Shown here piece by piece: positions 35,630 through 47,316 of a DNA stretch of 64,000 nt (its first letter is position 1; each line of letters starts with the position of its first letter). The stretch comes from Climacium dendroides (lineage: Eukaryota; Streptophyta; Bryopsida; Hypnales; Climaciaceae). A program made the position numbers and the translations under genes. The notes under the pieces were generated by a model. It saw only the letters and a list, made by a program, of their open reading frames with translations. It was not told where the DNA came from and did no database searches. The stretch spans positions 1,706,001-1,770,000 of the forward strand of contig CATNNA010000004.1 in NCBI GenBank assembly GCA_950106755.1, read 5' to 3'.

Positions 35630-36200
35630 ACCCTCTCAAACCCTCTGAGTGACCGGAATCACTATTTGAGGTCTCACAGTCACTCGCATTCTAGTTTTCC
35701 TATTCCGCTCAAGGACCCTCCTCAAAAGTCGTCTCACCAGTACACTCCTGACTCCACACTCATACGTGATGTGGGAATCCAGAATCCGGAAACGGGTCAA
35801 TAATACAAGAAGTAGGTGCGAAAAATAGAAAAAAAAATCAAAAAAATTATAGTTAGAGTGTGATTTTTGGACCAGATAGCTTGAATTAGAAAATAAGCGT
35901 TCCGGCACAACCCATAACCGGAACTTATCTGGATCCGGAATCCGGACTCATCCGGAACATAGGAACCTACCGTATAGGTCTCGTAGCTACGGAAGTAGGA
36001 TACCGTTAATACAGCGGACCTGTAGCCGTTTCCCTTAAGCCCGTAGAAAGACGGTTTAGTACTTAAGCTGTCTTCCTAGGGTTTCCTTTTCACTTTCCTG
36101 TTCTGTGTTCCTGAGACTGTTTGTGTGGGTAGTTGGGAGAAAGAGTGGTGAGTTAGCGACTGAAGTAGAACTACTTTTCCCTTGTTCTCACTTAGATCAT
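35630..36200. other. Shared upstream region of head-to-head copies B and C
   Basis: About 570 bp lie between the divergent start codons of copies B and C. The sequence is rich in TCCGGA-type words, with no gene seen. CTAGGGTTTCC-like words near 36,077 could be plant telo-box-type leader sequence. Confidence 0.4.
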
Positions 36201-38157
36201 ATGGCATACGGACCAGTACGGAAGGTAGCGGTATCTGCCCAGGTTATCTCTCCGGCCATTCCGGATAGCCCGGAACTATACAAGCAGTTAGAGGAGGACT
36301 TGATTAGGTTAGGATGTGTCGGTCTACTACACCGACCATGGAACCTCAAGAGTGAAGAGATGATTCAAGAGCTACTTCACAGTGTTCCGAATCAGTATGA
36401 GCTCACTTTGAAAAGGCGGCCAGTCGCGTGGACCGAGGACATCTAGGCGGACGTCTATCAGTTCCGAAAGAGTGGGAACGGTTTAGCATCGAGGACGGAC
36501 CGTTTTGTAGCTGGGAAGTTCACCAAGACTGCAAACCCTAAGGACGGATTTGCTATCAGCGAGTGTAAGGACGAAAGACATAGGCGGATCCTAGAGTTTC
36601 TGATTCTGATCTTATATCCGGAAAAGCCAACGCGGGTTACCATTACGGTGGCCAATACTATCTTTGGGGCTATGGAGAACCGGGTAGTGCACTGGGGTAG
36701 GGTCATAGCCGGGATAGTGGCTAAATTAGCGGATCACGTGACTTAAGCTAAGGCAAGTCTAGTTAGCACGTATTTATTTCATCTGTACCATCAACAGGAA
36801 CTTTTGAGTGCGGCGGAAATAATTCAGTATGACACCGGAAAGACGCTCCTGTCATACGGACTTTCCGGGGAGGAAGCGGAAGATCCGGTCGAGTCTGAAC
36901 CGGAGGAGCTTCCCGAGGAACGTCTGACCGATCTAAGGACCAAGAAGAGGAAGTCAACCGATCCGAGGTCGAGAATCAAGCTACAGACGATGGAGAGGGG
37001 GGAATCCAGCAAAGGACCTGAAATGGAAACAGAATCCGCATTTTTCAATGCGGGGTTCGAGTGGATACGTGAAGTCAAGGTACTTCACGACGGGTTGTCA
37101 GATTTGGTGATAGATACCACGGAAGTATTCAAGGTCGATCTGGATTCCGGATCAGATCGTGGAAGCTATCAAGCGACTGCCCAAGCCGAAGGATCTAAAG
37201 AAGAGGGAGGATTGGATCCAGGAGTTGGAGGCGGAACGGAACCTACTCCAGACCCGGATGAATTGGGCGGAAGGAGAAATGGTAGCTGCAAAGGAGAAAG
37301 AGAAAGAGGCTCTCGCTCTGGTCAAGAATCTAACCGGAGTAGTCAACATCAAAGCCGACATCATCACAAAAGTTGCCTTGTTTGACTCGAAGATGATATC
37401 GGAAGGCCACATTACCGAAACCAAGGTAGTTACCATCCTCGTAGACTTCACCGCGAGGATAGAGCGAGTTTTCAAGGAGATCCAGAAGTTGCTGGCAGCC
37501 ATCAACCCAAACCATGCGATGGATTTCTCCACCTTTCCGGAACTTCTTTTTGTCGCAGGTACCCCAGGGAAACCAGTGGCGGATCATGGAACCCGGATGG
37601 AGGGTCTGAGGGGGATACTTACACCAGCCGAGCCTTCCGCTAGTAAGATACGGATGACGGAGTTGAATTTGAGGCCAGCCTTGGAACCGGAACCTGAGTC
37701 TAGCGCGAAAACGGTTCCGGTGCCATCTAAGTTCTCAACTCCGGAAGTTCTTAAGGCACAAACAATGCCGAATTTGATGACCGGATCATTCAAGGTTCCG
37801 GGACAGCAAGTTAGAGGAGATCTCATCAACCGGATCGGTGGGATGACCAATCCGGCTCGGACTAATCCGAAAGGATTTGTACACATGCAAGAGACCACGC
37901 CAGAAAAAGGAAGCGAACCCGCAACATTGGAGGATACAACACCAGAGAAGGAGAAGGAAGTTCAAGTCATTGAAGATTCTGAGGAGGAGAGTGCCCACTC
38001 CACTTTCGGAACCGAAGGCGACAACGATCCGTCTCCCGCAACACGCCATATCCAGACTCGGGCCACAGCAAAAACTACACCAACAAAGAATACGAAGGGG
38101 ACGCCTACCAGCCAAGCGGGGAGCCGTTCAAAGGAAGGACGGAAGCCAAGACATTAG
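36201..38157 (+). pseudogene. CCGG-rich family copy C: coiled-coil protein, broken
   Basis: Starts at ATG 36201 (MAYGPVRKVAVSAQ). The conserved parts are LYKQLEEDLIRLGCVGLLHR, PWNLKSEEMIQELL, ANPKDGFAISECKDERHRRI, PTRVTITVANTIFGAM and YLFHLYHQQELLS. Stops lie at 36444 (after VAWTEDI) and near 36,743. A frameshift near 37,150 separates this from the coiled-coil half (DWIQELEAERNLLQTRMNWA, ITKVALFDSKMISEGHI), which runs to a basic end (SRSKEGRKPRH) at 38157. It is the same family as copies A, B, E and F. Confidence 0.7.
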
Positions 38158-39840
38158 GGTTGGTAGGAAAAGAAGTATAGGATCCGGAATGGGGTTCCGA
38201 GCATGGACTCGGTTTCCGGAATTTTAGGCGGATAGTTAGGAAATCCGGTAATCTCGGATGGCAGTTAGCAATCTTTCCGGATATTCCGGAAGGTTCAGGG
38301 ATTAGTGGCCTGGATTTCCGGGTTTTCTTTTCAGGCTTTTAGGAGTTGACTTTGGGTTTTTGTGTTAGTATTTTAAGGGCAGACAAGTTAGTTGTCTGCC
38401 ATTCCATTCCATCCTATTCCACTGGATTTTCGTGCTTTCATGTATGTATTACAATTTGTCTTTTCTTAATCTAAGTCAGCTAGGATACCTTTAGCTGCAC
38501 TTTTGCTTAGACAGGGTCTTTTGGGCTGAGTGTATACATGGGTGTACGATCTGGTACTGGAGAGAGAGAAGGGAGGGAGAGAAGGAATCCGGATCTTGAG
38601 CTACAGATCATCTGGAGGTGGAGCTAGTGAGAAGGAATGCAAAGCTAAGTAAGGGAGTGTAAGTGTGACGTGCTTTTAAACTGCCGGAACGGCAATCCGG
38701 GTAAGAGGGTAGAGGGCCCTGCGAGTCCAGAACCAAAAGGGTTCTGTGCGGAGATAAGCAACCGCCAAAGGAAAGGAATTCCCGCTACTCCGGAAAGTCT
38801 ACCAACCTCCCCGTGGGTACATTATCTTCCCCTTGAAACTCTATTCCTTGGGATCTATGAGTTCGGATCCGTCGTTGTAGTAAAGAGAGGTGTGTGAATT
38901 TCTCTGTGTGACCTGATTCCGGGTCGACCAATTCGGAAACTGTGAGAGGATACTCCCTCCCTCTTCCTAAAGCTGTGTTGTCTTGGGTGTGTGGTTAGTA
39001 GATTTAGAGTATAGAGAAGATATTGCACAAGTGGTGAGTCCCCACCCCTTTCTAGATCAAGGGCGGACCCTCTAAGGGTAAAACAGAGGCAACAAAAACC
39101 AGTAACGGAAGGGAGACGGAACTAAGTTCCGAGTGTGTTTGGATCCGGAACAGAATCCGGAATGTACTAAGTTTCCGGAACGAGATAGGGTAAGTGAAAG
39201 AAAGAGGATTAAGTGAGTAGTCACGATCTAGATACTTCTAACTCAATCGATATCTTACTAGAAGTTCCCTGGAACGATAATTCGTGTCATCTTGCAACCA
39301 TTTGTCGTTGTAAGGATACTTATGGCTAACTGCACATATGACACGTGAACTTCTAAGTGAACTCTCCTCTCAAGACCCGTCTGTCCTTAATCCGGTCCAT
39401 AAACTGAGCCCGTAACTTCTTCTTTTTGGCTGACATATAAGTACACCTCAAATGCTCCTCACCAATCTCTTCTCAAGGTAGCTTCCGCACAAAAGGAGGT
39501 CTGAGCCACCTGCCCCTCCTATTTTTAAGGCTGCACTCACCGGGCCGTTACAGGTGACCGTTTTCCCCAAAATAGACCCGCTTTCAAGTATGGTCTAGAA
39601 CTAGGTAGGCACCCGTTACACCCGGATTGCCTGTCTTCCGTTTCCAGTCTCCGGTCTTCTATTTTATTCTGGTTTCCGGTTTCTAATGAAAATCACTTTG
39701 ACCTACTCTTGACCTATCTATGCCGTTTCCGGACTTTCGGTTTCCGGTTTCCAGTTACTTCTGTTAACACTATTATCTATTCTAAAGTAACCCTCTTCCG
39801 ATATCCGGTCCCTAACTACTTACGGTCTACTTTTCTAAAG
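38158..39840 (+). mobile_element. 3' non-coding tail of family copy C
   Basis: Very rich in TCCGGA/CCGGAA words (for example 38,180-38,300 and 39,150-39,185), with no gene. The 3' terminus shared by copies A, E and F was not recognised here in the expected orientation, so the boundary is uncertain. Confidence 0.45.
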
Positions 39841-39949
39841 AAAAACAAAAAAAATAGGGAGTAAAAAGAGCTCTATTCCCCTTATTTCCCTTCTAAATCT
39901 AAAAACTGGATTTTCGTGCTCCCACAAAACTCCTACGATTCCAAACTAA

Positions 39950-40340
39950 GGAGCCACTAGAGGTCGAACCACTAAGCTCTCCACTCTCTCTTGCAAACAA
40001 GGCCGAAGGGAGACACAGAAGTGAGGGGCATATAGCCCCAAAACCCTTTTATATGAGGCCAACGACCTCCTCCCATTTGCGCCATTGATTGGATGGAGGC
40101 TGTCCAATGTAGCGAACGGTCGATCGTCTACCTCTTTTGGCCGTCTGATGTGGCAGACAGTTGATTGTTGGACTTCTTGAGTCCATCTGATTAGGGAGAC
40201 AATCGGCCGTCCGCCAGAGCGAACGGTCTAGATGAGGCGAACGGAGGCCAACGAACAAACCTAGCTGTCTACCATGTCTACATCATTCGCTTCGACGGAC
40301 AGCATACCGTCCGCATGATCGGAGCTATCTGATTGTACAA
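39950..40340. mobile_element. Remnant of a kinase-bearing element (K3)
   Basis: GAGCCACTAGAGGTCGAACC then CACTAAGCTCTCCACTCTCT matches the 5' flank of the kinase genes of K1 (16,795-16,850) and K2 (59,205-59,255). GC-rich words (CGAACGGTCG, GACAGTTGATTG) follow, resembling the subterminal arrays. No kinase coding sequence remains. Confidence 0.6.
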
Positions 40341-41898
40341 ACAGTCGGACGTTTACCACATCCAAGTGTAGTGATTAGTCGGACCAGTATTCCTCTAGTT
40401 AGCCCTTCATTCGCATAAAAGGCCCACTTAGAGTAAACCGCTCCGGAATCGTTCCCACGAGGACTTGAGTTTTATAGATCTAAGGCTATCCCAATCTAAG
40501 CATTCAGTTTCTCTCTGTCAGACTACTGTGGACTATAGGTCCGGTCCGGACACTAGTACCGGATGGATTCCGGAAGAATCCAGAAACCGTTCAGTGTCCC
40601 TTCTGGGATCCCTGGGTTTGGGTGACGAGTGGCCAGATCCATCGTCCGGATGCTTACCGTGTCCAGAAACACGCTCTCTTTCTCTCTTTCTCCTACTAGT
40701 ACTTAACCTAACTCATCAGGGACCGGAAGTGTCCTCCTGTTCCATCGCCTCACAAATCCGGAAGGCCTTCCGCATTAGGTCACGTAAGGACGGTCAAGGA
40801 CTACAACGACATTCTAACCTTAACCGAGCGCTGAGCCTCCTGAGTGTCACCGAGTGGGTTTCCCTGTATTCTCTTGGGCTTGCGTCAGGGCTTTGACTCT
40901 GTTCTACGAGGAATTCCGACAATCTGGAATTCGGGCACATTTTGCAACACTTCCGTACACGAAAGTTGCTAGCAGCCTCTCAGATACCCCTTTCACCTAA
41001 GGCTGTATCCTACACGTAGGCTATACCGGCATCCGAGCAGTACTACATTAACACTACTGCCGGAACCATCCGAATGATCTCCCCATCAAGTTAGTACCTC
41101 CGGAAAAACCGCTTACGAAATCGACTCTTGCTACACAAGGTAAGTTCTCAATCTCCGGAAAAGCAAGAATGGACCCACACCTCCCACAAACATAGACCGT
41201 ATACCAAAAAGATAAGAGAATGGATACTCCAAACACTTAGAATTAAGCTTAGAAAAAGGTACAATGCTGAAACTATGAGATGGCTGTGAATGACCAGAAA
41301 GGCCATCAAAACTCCTACTTGTACTAAGACTAACATCATCCTAAAAATCCTACAAAACATTCTTACTGGCCCGCTAGATTTTCGGTAAATCCCAGATCCT
41401 ATTTTTCCGGCTTTGACGGTTGGACTCCGATATTGCCGCTATACTACACTACTACACACTATTCCTTGGAATCTTGATCCTTGGGAAGAACATAGTCCTT
41501 CAGTAAATCCAGCTTTACCTCCTTCCGGCCACTCTCCGGAGAAAACAGATTTGGACCCCTTTATCCCCATCTTTGGACTTCCACGATATTGGGGTCCCTG
41601 ACTACACTCCGGGTCCCGACTACCGGAACTTCCGGACTCCCCTAAGAATCCTTTTGGGTCTACTTATGACGAGGAGAAGACTGTACCGTCCAACCAGCGT
41701 GAGCTTCCGGAGAAGTACCCGTCAGGTCGATGGTTGGAGTCACTGGAAGTAGATCTTTGCTTCCTTGAGGTACCACGGCTCCCCAGTCCACTCCTTCTGG
41801 CCTTCCGGTTGGTGGTGAAAGTTTCGGATTCACCGGTACCATTGGTGAACTTCAGTAACCATAGGTTCCGGGTTGCTGCCTTCTAGAACCACCAAAGT
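40341..41898 (-). mobile_element. 3' non-coding tail of family copy D
   Basis: CCGG-rich sequence of the same character as the tails of the other copies. The minus-strand frame from copy D decays through stops here (VVLEGSNPEPMVTEVHQWYR-like). No other gene is seen. Confidence 0.4.
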
Positions 41899-42522
41899 TT
41901 ACGCAGAGGGGGGAGACTGAGGTACCGGATCTGACTCAGTGGGAGCCAAATACTCCATCATCTCCCTCATCTCTGCCTGAGATGCATCCATCCGTCTCGC
42001 CTGCTCTAACAAGCACTTGATGATATGAACCCGGCTTGAGCTGGCGGCTGCATCGAGGTTGGCTTCAAACAGCCGAGCTTTATTGATACAATCCGTCAGT
42101 ACATCCAAAGAGCTCCGGAGTCAAACTATACCTTGACACAATGCCGCTATCTACCGGCGATGGTCCTCTTCTGTGAGCCGGGCCGTTTCCTGGATTGTAC
42201 GGAGAGTGCTCTCCAAATCCACACATCTGGATTCTAAGTCCCGGACTTGGTCCCAAAATGTCCGGTTCTCTACGCGTAACGTTCCTAGCTCCGTCACCAG
42301 CTTCTTTCGTTCTTCTATGAGGAGGCCGTTTTACTGCTCCGCCGCCACCAACGCATCCGTCCTCCGGAAGATGGCATTTCGATCAAATAGTGTCATCTTT
42401 CGGCACACCCGTTCGAGAGCCCCATCGTAGTTCTCGCAGATCTTGGTGAGGTCATCTGCCCGCCACACCAGGTACTGAGCCATCTCCTGGATGTCCTCTA
42501 AGGGCGTCCTTCCCAATCGCAT
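41899..42522 (-). pseudogene. CCGG-rich family copy D: C-terminal coiled coil only
   Basis: One frame with several stops: MRLGRTPLEDIQEMAQYLVW, ENYDGALERVCRKMTLFDRN, then LVTELGTLRVENRTFWDQVR and CINKARLFEANLDAAASSSR. The position of ..LFD.. or ..LFE.. in the coiled coil matches AKLFD/ALFDSK in the other copies. The N-terminal domains are absent; the GC-rich array at 42,546 starts just beyond. Confidence 0.5.
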
Positions 42523-42545
42523 GGTGGTCCTGTCTCCCTCCTCTA

Positions 42546-43080
42546 CCCATGGTTGTCATAATGGACGGACGTCCGGTTCGCCCGTCCGTTAGAGGGCTCG
42601 CCCGTCCGATACTGTCAATACAAAGTTGACTTTATGAAAATAGAAAAATAGGCCACTGGGATGCCACTGGGATGCCACGTGGATTCTGGAACATGTAGGG
42701 CGCGGACGCCATCGTCAACAGGATTGTCTCAGACGTACGTCCATCACGAAATCGCGTCCAAAATTTGGACGTCCGTACGTCCGTCGTCCAGGCGTCATGG
42801 ACGCAATCCGGACTGTGGTCGGTCGGCGTCCAACGGTTGGTCGGACGGTCGTGGGAGCGGTCGGGCGTGACGTCGTAGCAGTCGGTCGGTTGGCCGACGG
42901 AGCGGTCGGGAGGGTGACCAACGGAGCGATCGGGGAGACGTCCGACGGAGCGGTCGGGGGGACGTCCGACGAAGTGGTCGGGCGGACCGCCAGTCCGCAG
43001 GTTCAAGAGCGGACGGACCGTCTGATCAAACGCCGTCCGCAGGTTCGGGGTAGGTTCGCGTTGTCCGGGGTAGATTCGGG
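42546..43080. repeat. GC-rich CGTCCG / GGTCGG array upstream of the RING reading frame
   Basis: Repeats of GGACGGACGTCCGG, GGTCGGTCGG and GGAGCGGTCGGG. It resembles the arrays at 46.85, 51.11, 54.24 and 59.27 kb and probably marks the left subterminal region of the element carrying the RING reading frame. Long frames through it are by-products. Confidence 0.7.
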
Positions 43081-43320
43081 AAGACAAGTTTTAGGTTTGG
43101 GCGCGGACGGCTATATGAGGGGACGGCCAAGGCATTTTTCCTCACTTCAACTCTCCTCCTTGGGAAACAACACCACATCGGATGTGCTACTATTGCCTCA
43201 CCACGCTAGTTGCTCCTATGTGGTAGAGAGTTGGGGTCATACATCTTTGATTACACCGGAGGGGTTTTGAATCGGTCATTTACACACGGTTGAAGAGAAG
43301 AATCAAGGCATCAAGTAGCT

Positions 43321-46300
43321 ATGGAAGAAAAGGGCGGCATTAAAGGTGAAAGCAGCAAGAGATCGAAACAAAAAGGAGCTCGTCACGAGCTCCATCTTGA
43401 CATTTTAAAGGATGAGAACATTTTAGCAGAGCTTAAGTGGGACAAATCGATGAGCAAGGGTAGAATTAACTACACCATAGCAAGCATGGTGTATACAGAA
43501 TTGAAGTTGGCTCACAAGGTGGATTGGAGTATGTACCCCGGGACAATAGAAACACCGCTTGTGCTTCCTGATGGCCAGAAAGATATTTCCAATACGTTTG
43601 TTTCAAAGGGACAACTTCTTCAAATGATTGAAGGCAATGCTACTCTACAACACAACACGGAAGAATCTGGTATTTTCAAGGTGCCATCTCATCCATCAAA
43701 ACAAGGATCGACGTTGAAGACATTGGAGTGCAAAGAAGAGGTTCCCTCAGAAGAGATGGACAGGGCAACTGCTAGAATCACTCGTCTTCTAGACAGTGAT
43801 GTTCTTATGGACATCAGTACCAGGACTACAGATGAAGAAATTAACAGAAGTCCAAGTCCAGTTCGGAGTCCAATGCATGAAGTGCCACCTTCCCAAAACA
43901 TGAATGATGAGAACCTACAGAAGGCAGAAATGGACTCTCGGGAACCGGGCATTCTTAACAATGGCAAAGAGACCCCAAAGACGGAGGAGAATCCAATCCT
44001 AGCGTTCTTGGGTCCAGAGGATCTAAAGACTTTATCGATGATGCCTCCACTACAAGAAATAGAGCACTTACTACAATGTTCTCTTAAATGGAAGACTTTT
44101 GAAGTTCAAGAAGAAGGTCATCCTTCTGCAAATGAAGAGAGTACAACAAATGAAGGAGGCACGATAGATGAAGGGCAAACCTCAACCCCGTGCAACTGAG
44201 TATGGAAGTTCGGTGAACTGTTCAAGACTGCCTACTCTCTATCATGTACAACTAAACTTGTAGCTGTTATGACACCTGCCCTCACACAAATAGCTAAAGA
44301 ATTTATGAGCATGACACCAGAGATACTGGAGGGTGCCATGGCCTTCAGAAAATTCATTGAATTTGCAGATAAGCTCCAAGAAGAGAAGGTGGAAAATCTC
44401 AAGGCTTTGTTTGAGCTTCAAACACAAAACGAGGAGCTCATGAAGGTCAATTATGACAAAGAAGATCATGATCGCCTGAAGGTCAAGTTCGACAAATTGG
44501 ATAAGCATTGCTCTATGGTGTTCTAGGATAAAGACCATGAAGCCTTGAGAGATATGTGTTTTAGTCTTCAAAAAGAAGTTGAGACTTTAAAGCTGTCGAA
44601 TGGGACGTTGGAGTCCCAAAACCAGAAGTTGGTTTTGCAATTGAAGACATCTGAGGACAATTTACAATGGCATTGGGAGATGTTGAAGACATTACAAAAC
44701 GACAAGTCATCTAAACATTGCAGGGACGGAGCAAGCCTCTTGGAGGCAAGTCAACCAACTCAAGAAAGCGATCAACTTTCGCTTCCTCTTGACAAGGGCA
44801 AAGCTGTAGACGAGACTGTAGAAGTCGTTATGGCCATTGAGAGCCCTAAAGTTGTGCCTCCACTCTCATTAGAAGTTGCTTGCATGCAAACGGTGAATCA
44901 TGAAGTCCAAGAATTAAGGCAACAATTGGACTTGGCAATTCAAGCAAAGAATGACGCGGAGTCTTCACTGCGGAGAATGGAATACGTACAAATACTATAC
45001 GATATCCTTCCAATGAAGACCGGGGATCTATGGTGGGTGCTGTGGGCAAGGCACCTACAACAACAATCCGGTTTATGCTCTCAACTCATGAGGAGGCTCT
45101 TGAAGTATGCAATGCAATCGGACGAATCGTTGAGCAACGTGCGGTCTTCTCACCTGCATTTGAAAGAGAAGTTGGACGCAGAATTAAAGGATCCCGAAGT
45201 GTGCATTATAGTTTGGGGAAACATGGATAGAATGTTCGAGCGGTTGAATCACGGGAGAACCTATGAATTAGACAACATCAATTGGACATTGGAAGCGGAA
45301 GAAGGATGGGTTCCTCACAACACATTGTCTGCTCATATTGTTCAACATGAGAAGCAGCTTATACCTGGAAGTGATCCCAATGTTCCTTTGATGAAGGAAA
45401 AGTGTTTTCTTTGCTAATATCGTTTTGGGCCTGAAGGAGGTCTAACTTTGGGTCAATGTGGCCACTCTTTTCATATTCTTTGCATCCAAAGAACAGCACA
45501 ATATTCCGCCCGTTGCCCCAACTGTCGTACTCCTTTGAATGCAAGGTTTTATGAAATGCTAGGAATATTGCATTCTATGGCATCGGGTCATGAATTCAAC
45601 CGGTGGAACCTTCCACTAAACCAAGCGCCACACAAATTCCAAAATCATTTGCATTGGGGAAAACCAATGGTATGGCTACCAAACGAAGGGATGCATTCAT
45701 TATACATGGATCCTTAAGACAAAGATGAGTACTTCTGGATGACGCGGGATTTGGAAGTGGAATTGCGTACCTTCGGGATCCCGGATAACGATGCAAGAGA
45801 AATGTTTTGTCGTAACATGGGGGGGCACTGGAGCACGTAGCACCAAAAATTCTTCTGATTTCCTGATAAGGAATGGAAGAAAGAAGGGCCAAATGACCCT
45901 TTTGTGGAAGTGGAGTCTGATCCTAGAGTCACAAAGCAGTACGAGGGGTACAATTCCGATTTGGGCGGGCGGGCCCGCATCTTAGCGAAGTTGGAAGAAG
46001 CAGCTAAGGTTCGTTGTATGTTGGACTTGAACACGAAAGCAATGACAGGGCATAAGATGGAAGAGATTGCTCGGGCTTTCGATAAACAGATGGATGATGT
46101 TATCACCAAGTGGAGGAAGTATCTAGGGGGCGAACCTCCAATAGCTGATAAAGGTGTACCAACTTGGTATTACGTGCAAAGCAAAGATAAAGTCATCCAG
46201 TACCTCGAAGACTTAGTAGATGCCGCTCTAAGGACTTTAAACGCCCATGAAGTGGAGTTGTCTCCGAAGCGGAAGAATAAACGGAGAGTTGAAGAAGAGG

Positions 46301-46470
46301 ATGACCACTCTCCAGAAACTAAAAGACTATTTGAGAGGGTTGACATGGAAGTACAAACTGGAGAAGGACCCAGTGGTGGTGAGACGATACCTCGTCGCAA
46401 AAGCAGAAGACTCATGGCGAAGGAGGGGACATCTCGTGCTGTAGAAGAAGATAGTAGTACTGAAAACTAA
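43321..46470 (+). pseudogene. RING-finger protein frame (1050 codons) with six internal stops
   Basis: From ATG 43321 (MEEKGGIKGESSKRSK) to 46470 a single frame is kept for 3.15 kb without a frameshift. It is cut by TGA 44197, TAG 44524, TAA 45415, TAA 45715, TAG 45838 and TGA 45856. A charged N-terminal region and coiled coils (KLQEEKVENLKALFELQTQN) come first. Near 45.4 kb is a RING-type zinc finger: CFLC, then GQCGHSFHILC and ARCPNCRTPL. After it come YFWMTRDLEVEL and LEEAAKVRCMLDLNTKAM, and a basic C-terminus (PRRKSRRLMAKE). RING domains usually act as E3 ubiquitin ligases. GC arrays on both sides suggest that it belongs to a transposon. No wider family is recognised. Confidence 0.65.
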
Positions 46471-46844
46471 TAGGGAAATGTTTCGTTTCCTACTCTACAT
46501 CTATTATATTAGTACTAGTAGAAAATAAATAGCTTGTGGGGATTTTAATTAGTAGTTTTCTCTACCAAAAATTATTGTACTTAGGCTATCGCGTTCATCA
46601 TAGCTTCTTCATAATGTACATCGAATCATAGGTGTATGCCACAAAAGTATGTTTTGATTTCCTTCACTTTACATGTATATCTATATATACATATTTTGTA
46701 TTCTCTCTCTTTCTTTATATATATAGTTTTTTATTAGCATATAAATTGAAGAATATGTCTATTTTTTCATTTATTTATTTATTTCATTGTTTGAATTCAA
46801 TTCAATATGTTCTATTTCAAACTCAATGTTATGCCTCATTTGCT
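46471..46844. other. AT-rich 3' flank of the RING frame
   Basis: No gene seen. AT-rich sequence ending at the next GC-rich array. Confidence 0.4.
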
Positions 46845-47000
46845 TGCTCGGCCCTGTGGGGTCGGTCGGCCCTTTGAGGTTGGCCGGCCTGTGGGGTCGG
46901 TCGGCCCAGTCCGGTCGGTCATCCCCCTTGGGTCGGTCGGCCTCGTCCGCCCAGACCGCACGGTCGGCGCCATCCGTTGTACTCGGCCTACGGACTGTGC
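46845..47000. repeat. GC-rich GGTCGGTCGGCC array, left of the hAT gene
   Basis: Repeats of GGGGTCGGTCGGCC and GTCGGTC words immediately 5' of the hAT transposase gene; probable left subterminal repeats of that element. Confidence 0.7.
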
Positions 47001-47316
47001 AACGGTCAATTCTTATTTCTGAAGTAAAGTGCGGACTGGGCAGAGTATAAGAGCAAGGTTCAGGTCATTTGCAAGCACTCCTAAGAAGCTGAACGCTAAG
47101 ATTCCCAAGGGCTACGAGCTGCAAATTGAAAAATTTGTATCCGTTGCTTGGTAATGTATAGTTCAGTGGACAGGGGGGCTTTGGTTTACAAGGCTTCATA
47201 CACAAATTTTTTTTCGTACATGTGATTGGGTGCAGGAATGAACGTACTATGCGTTTGAAATCGAAGGCCGATATTTGAAGTTTCAAATTGGATCCGCAAG
47301 CTATTCATTTTTTAAA

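Noticed and set aside
44049..44066. CACTACAAGAAATAG word resembling a MITE terminus
   Set aside because: It is part of the RING protein frame (PPLQEIEH) with no inverted partner or duplication.
43321..46470. Stop-codon readthrough or an alternative genetic code for the six stops
   Set aside because: All three stop codons are involved, and many other element genes show the same decay; mutation is the simpler cause.
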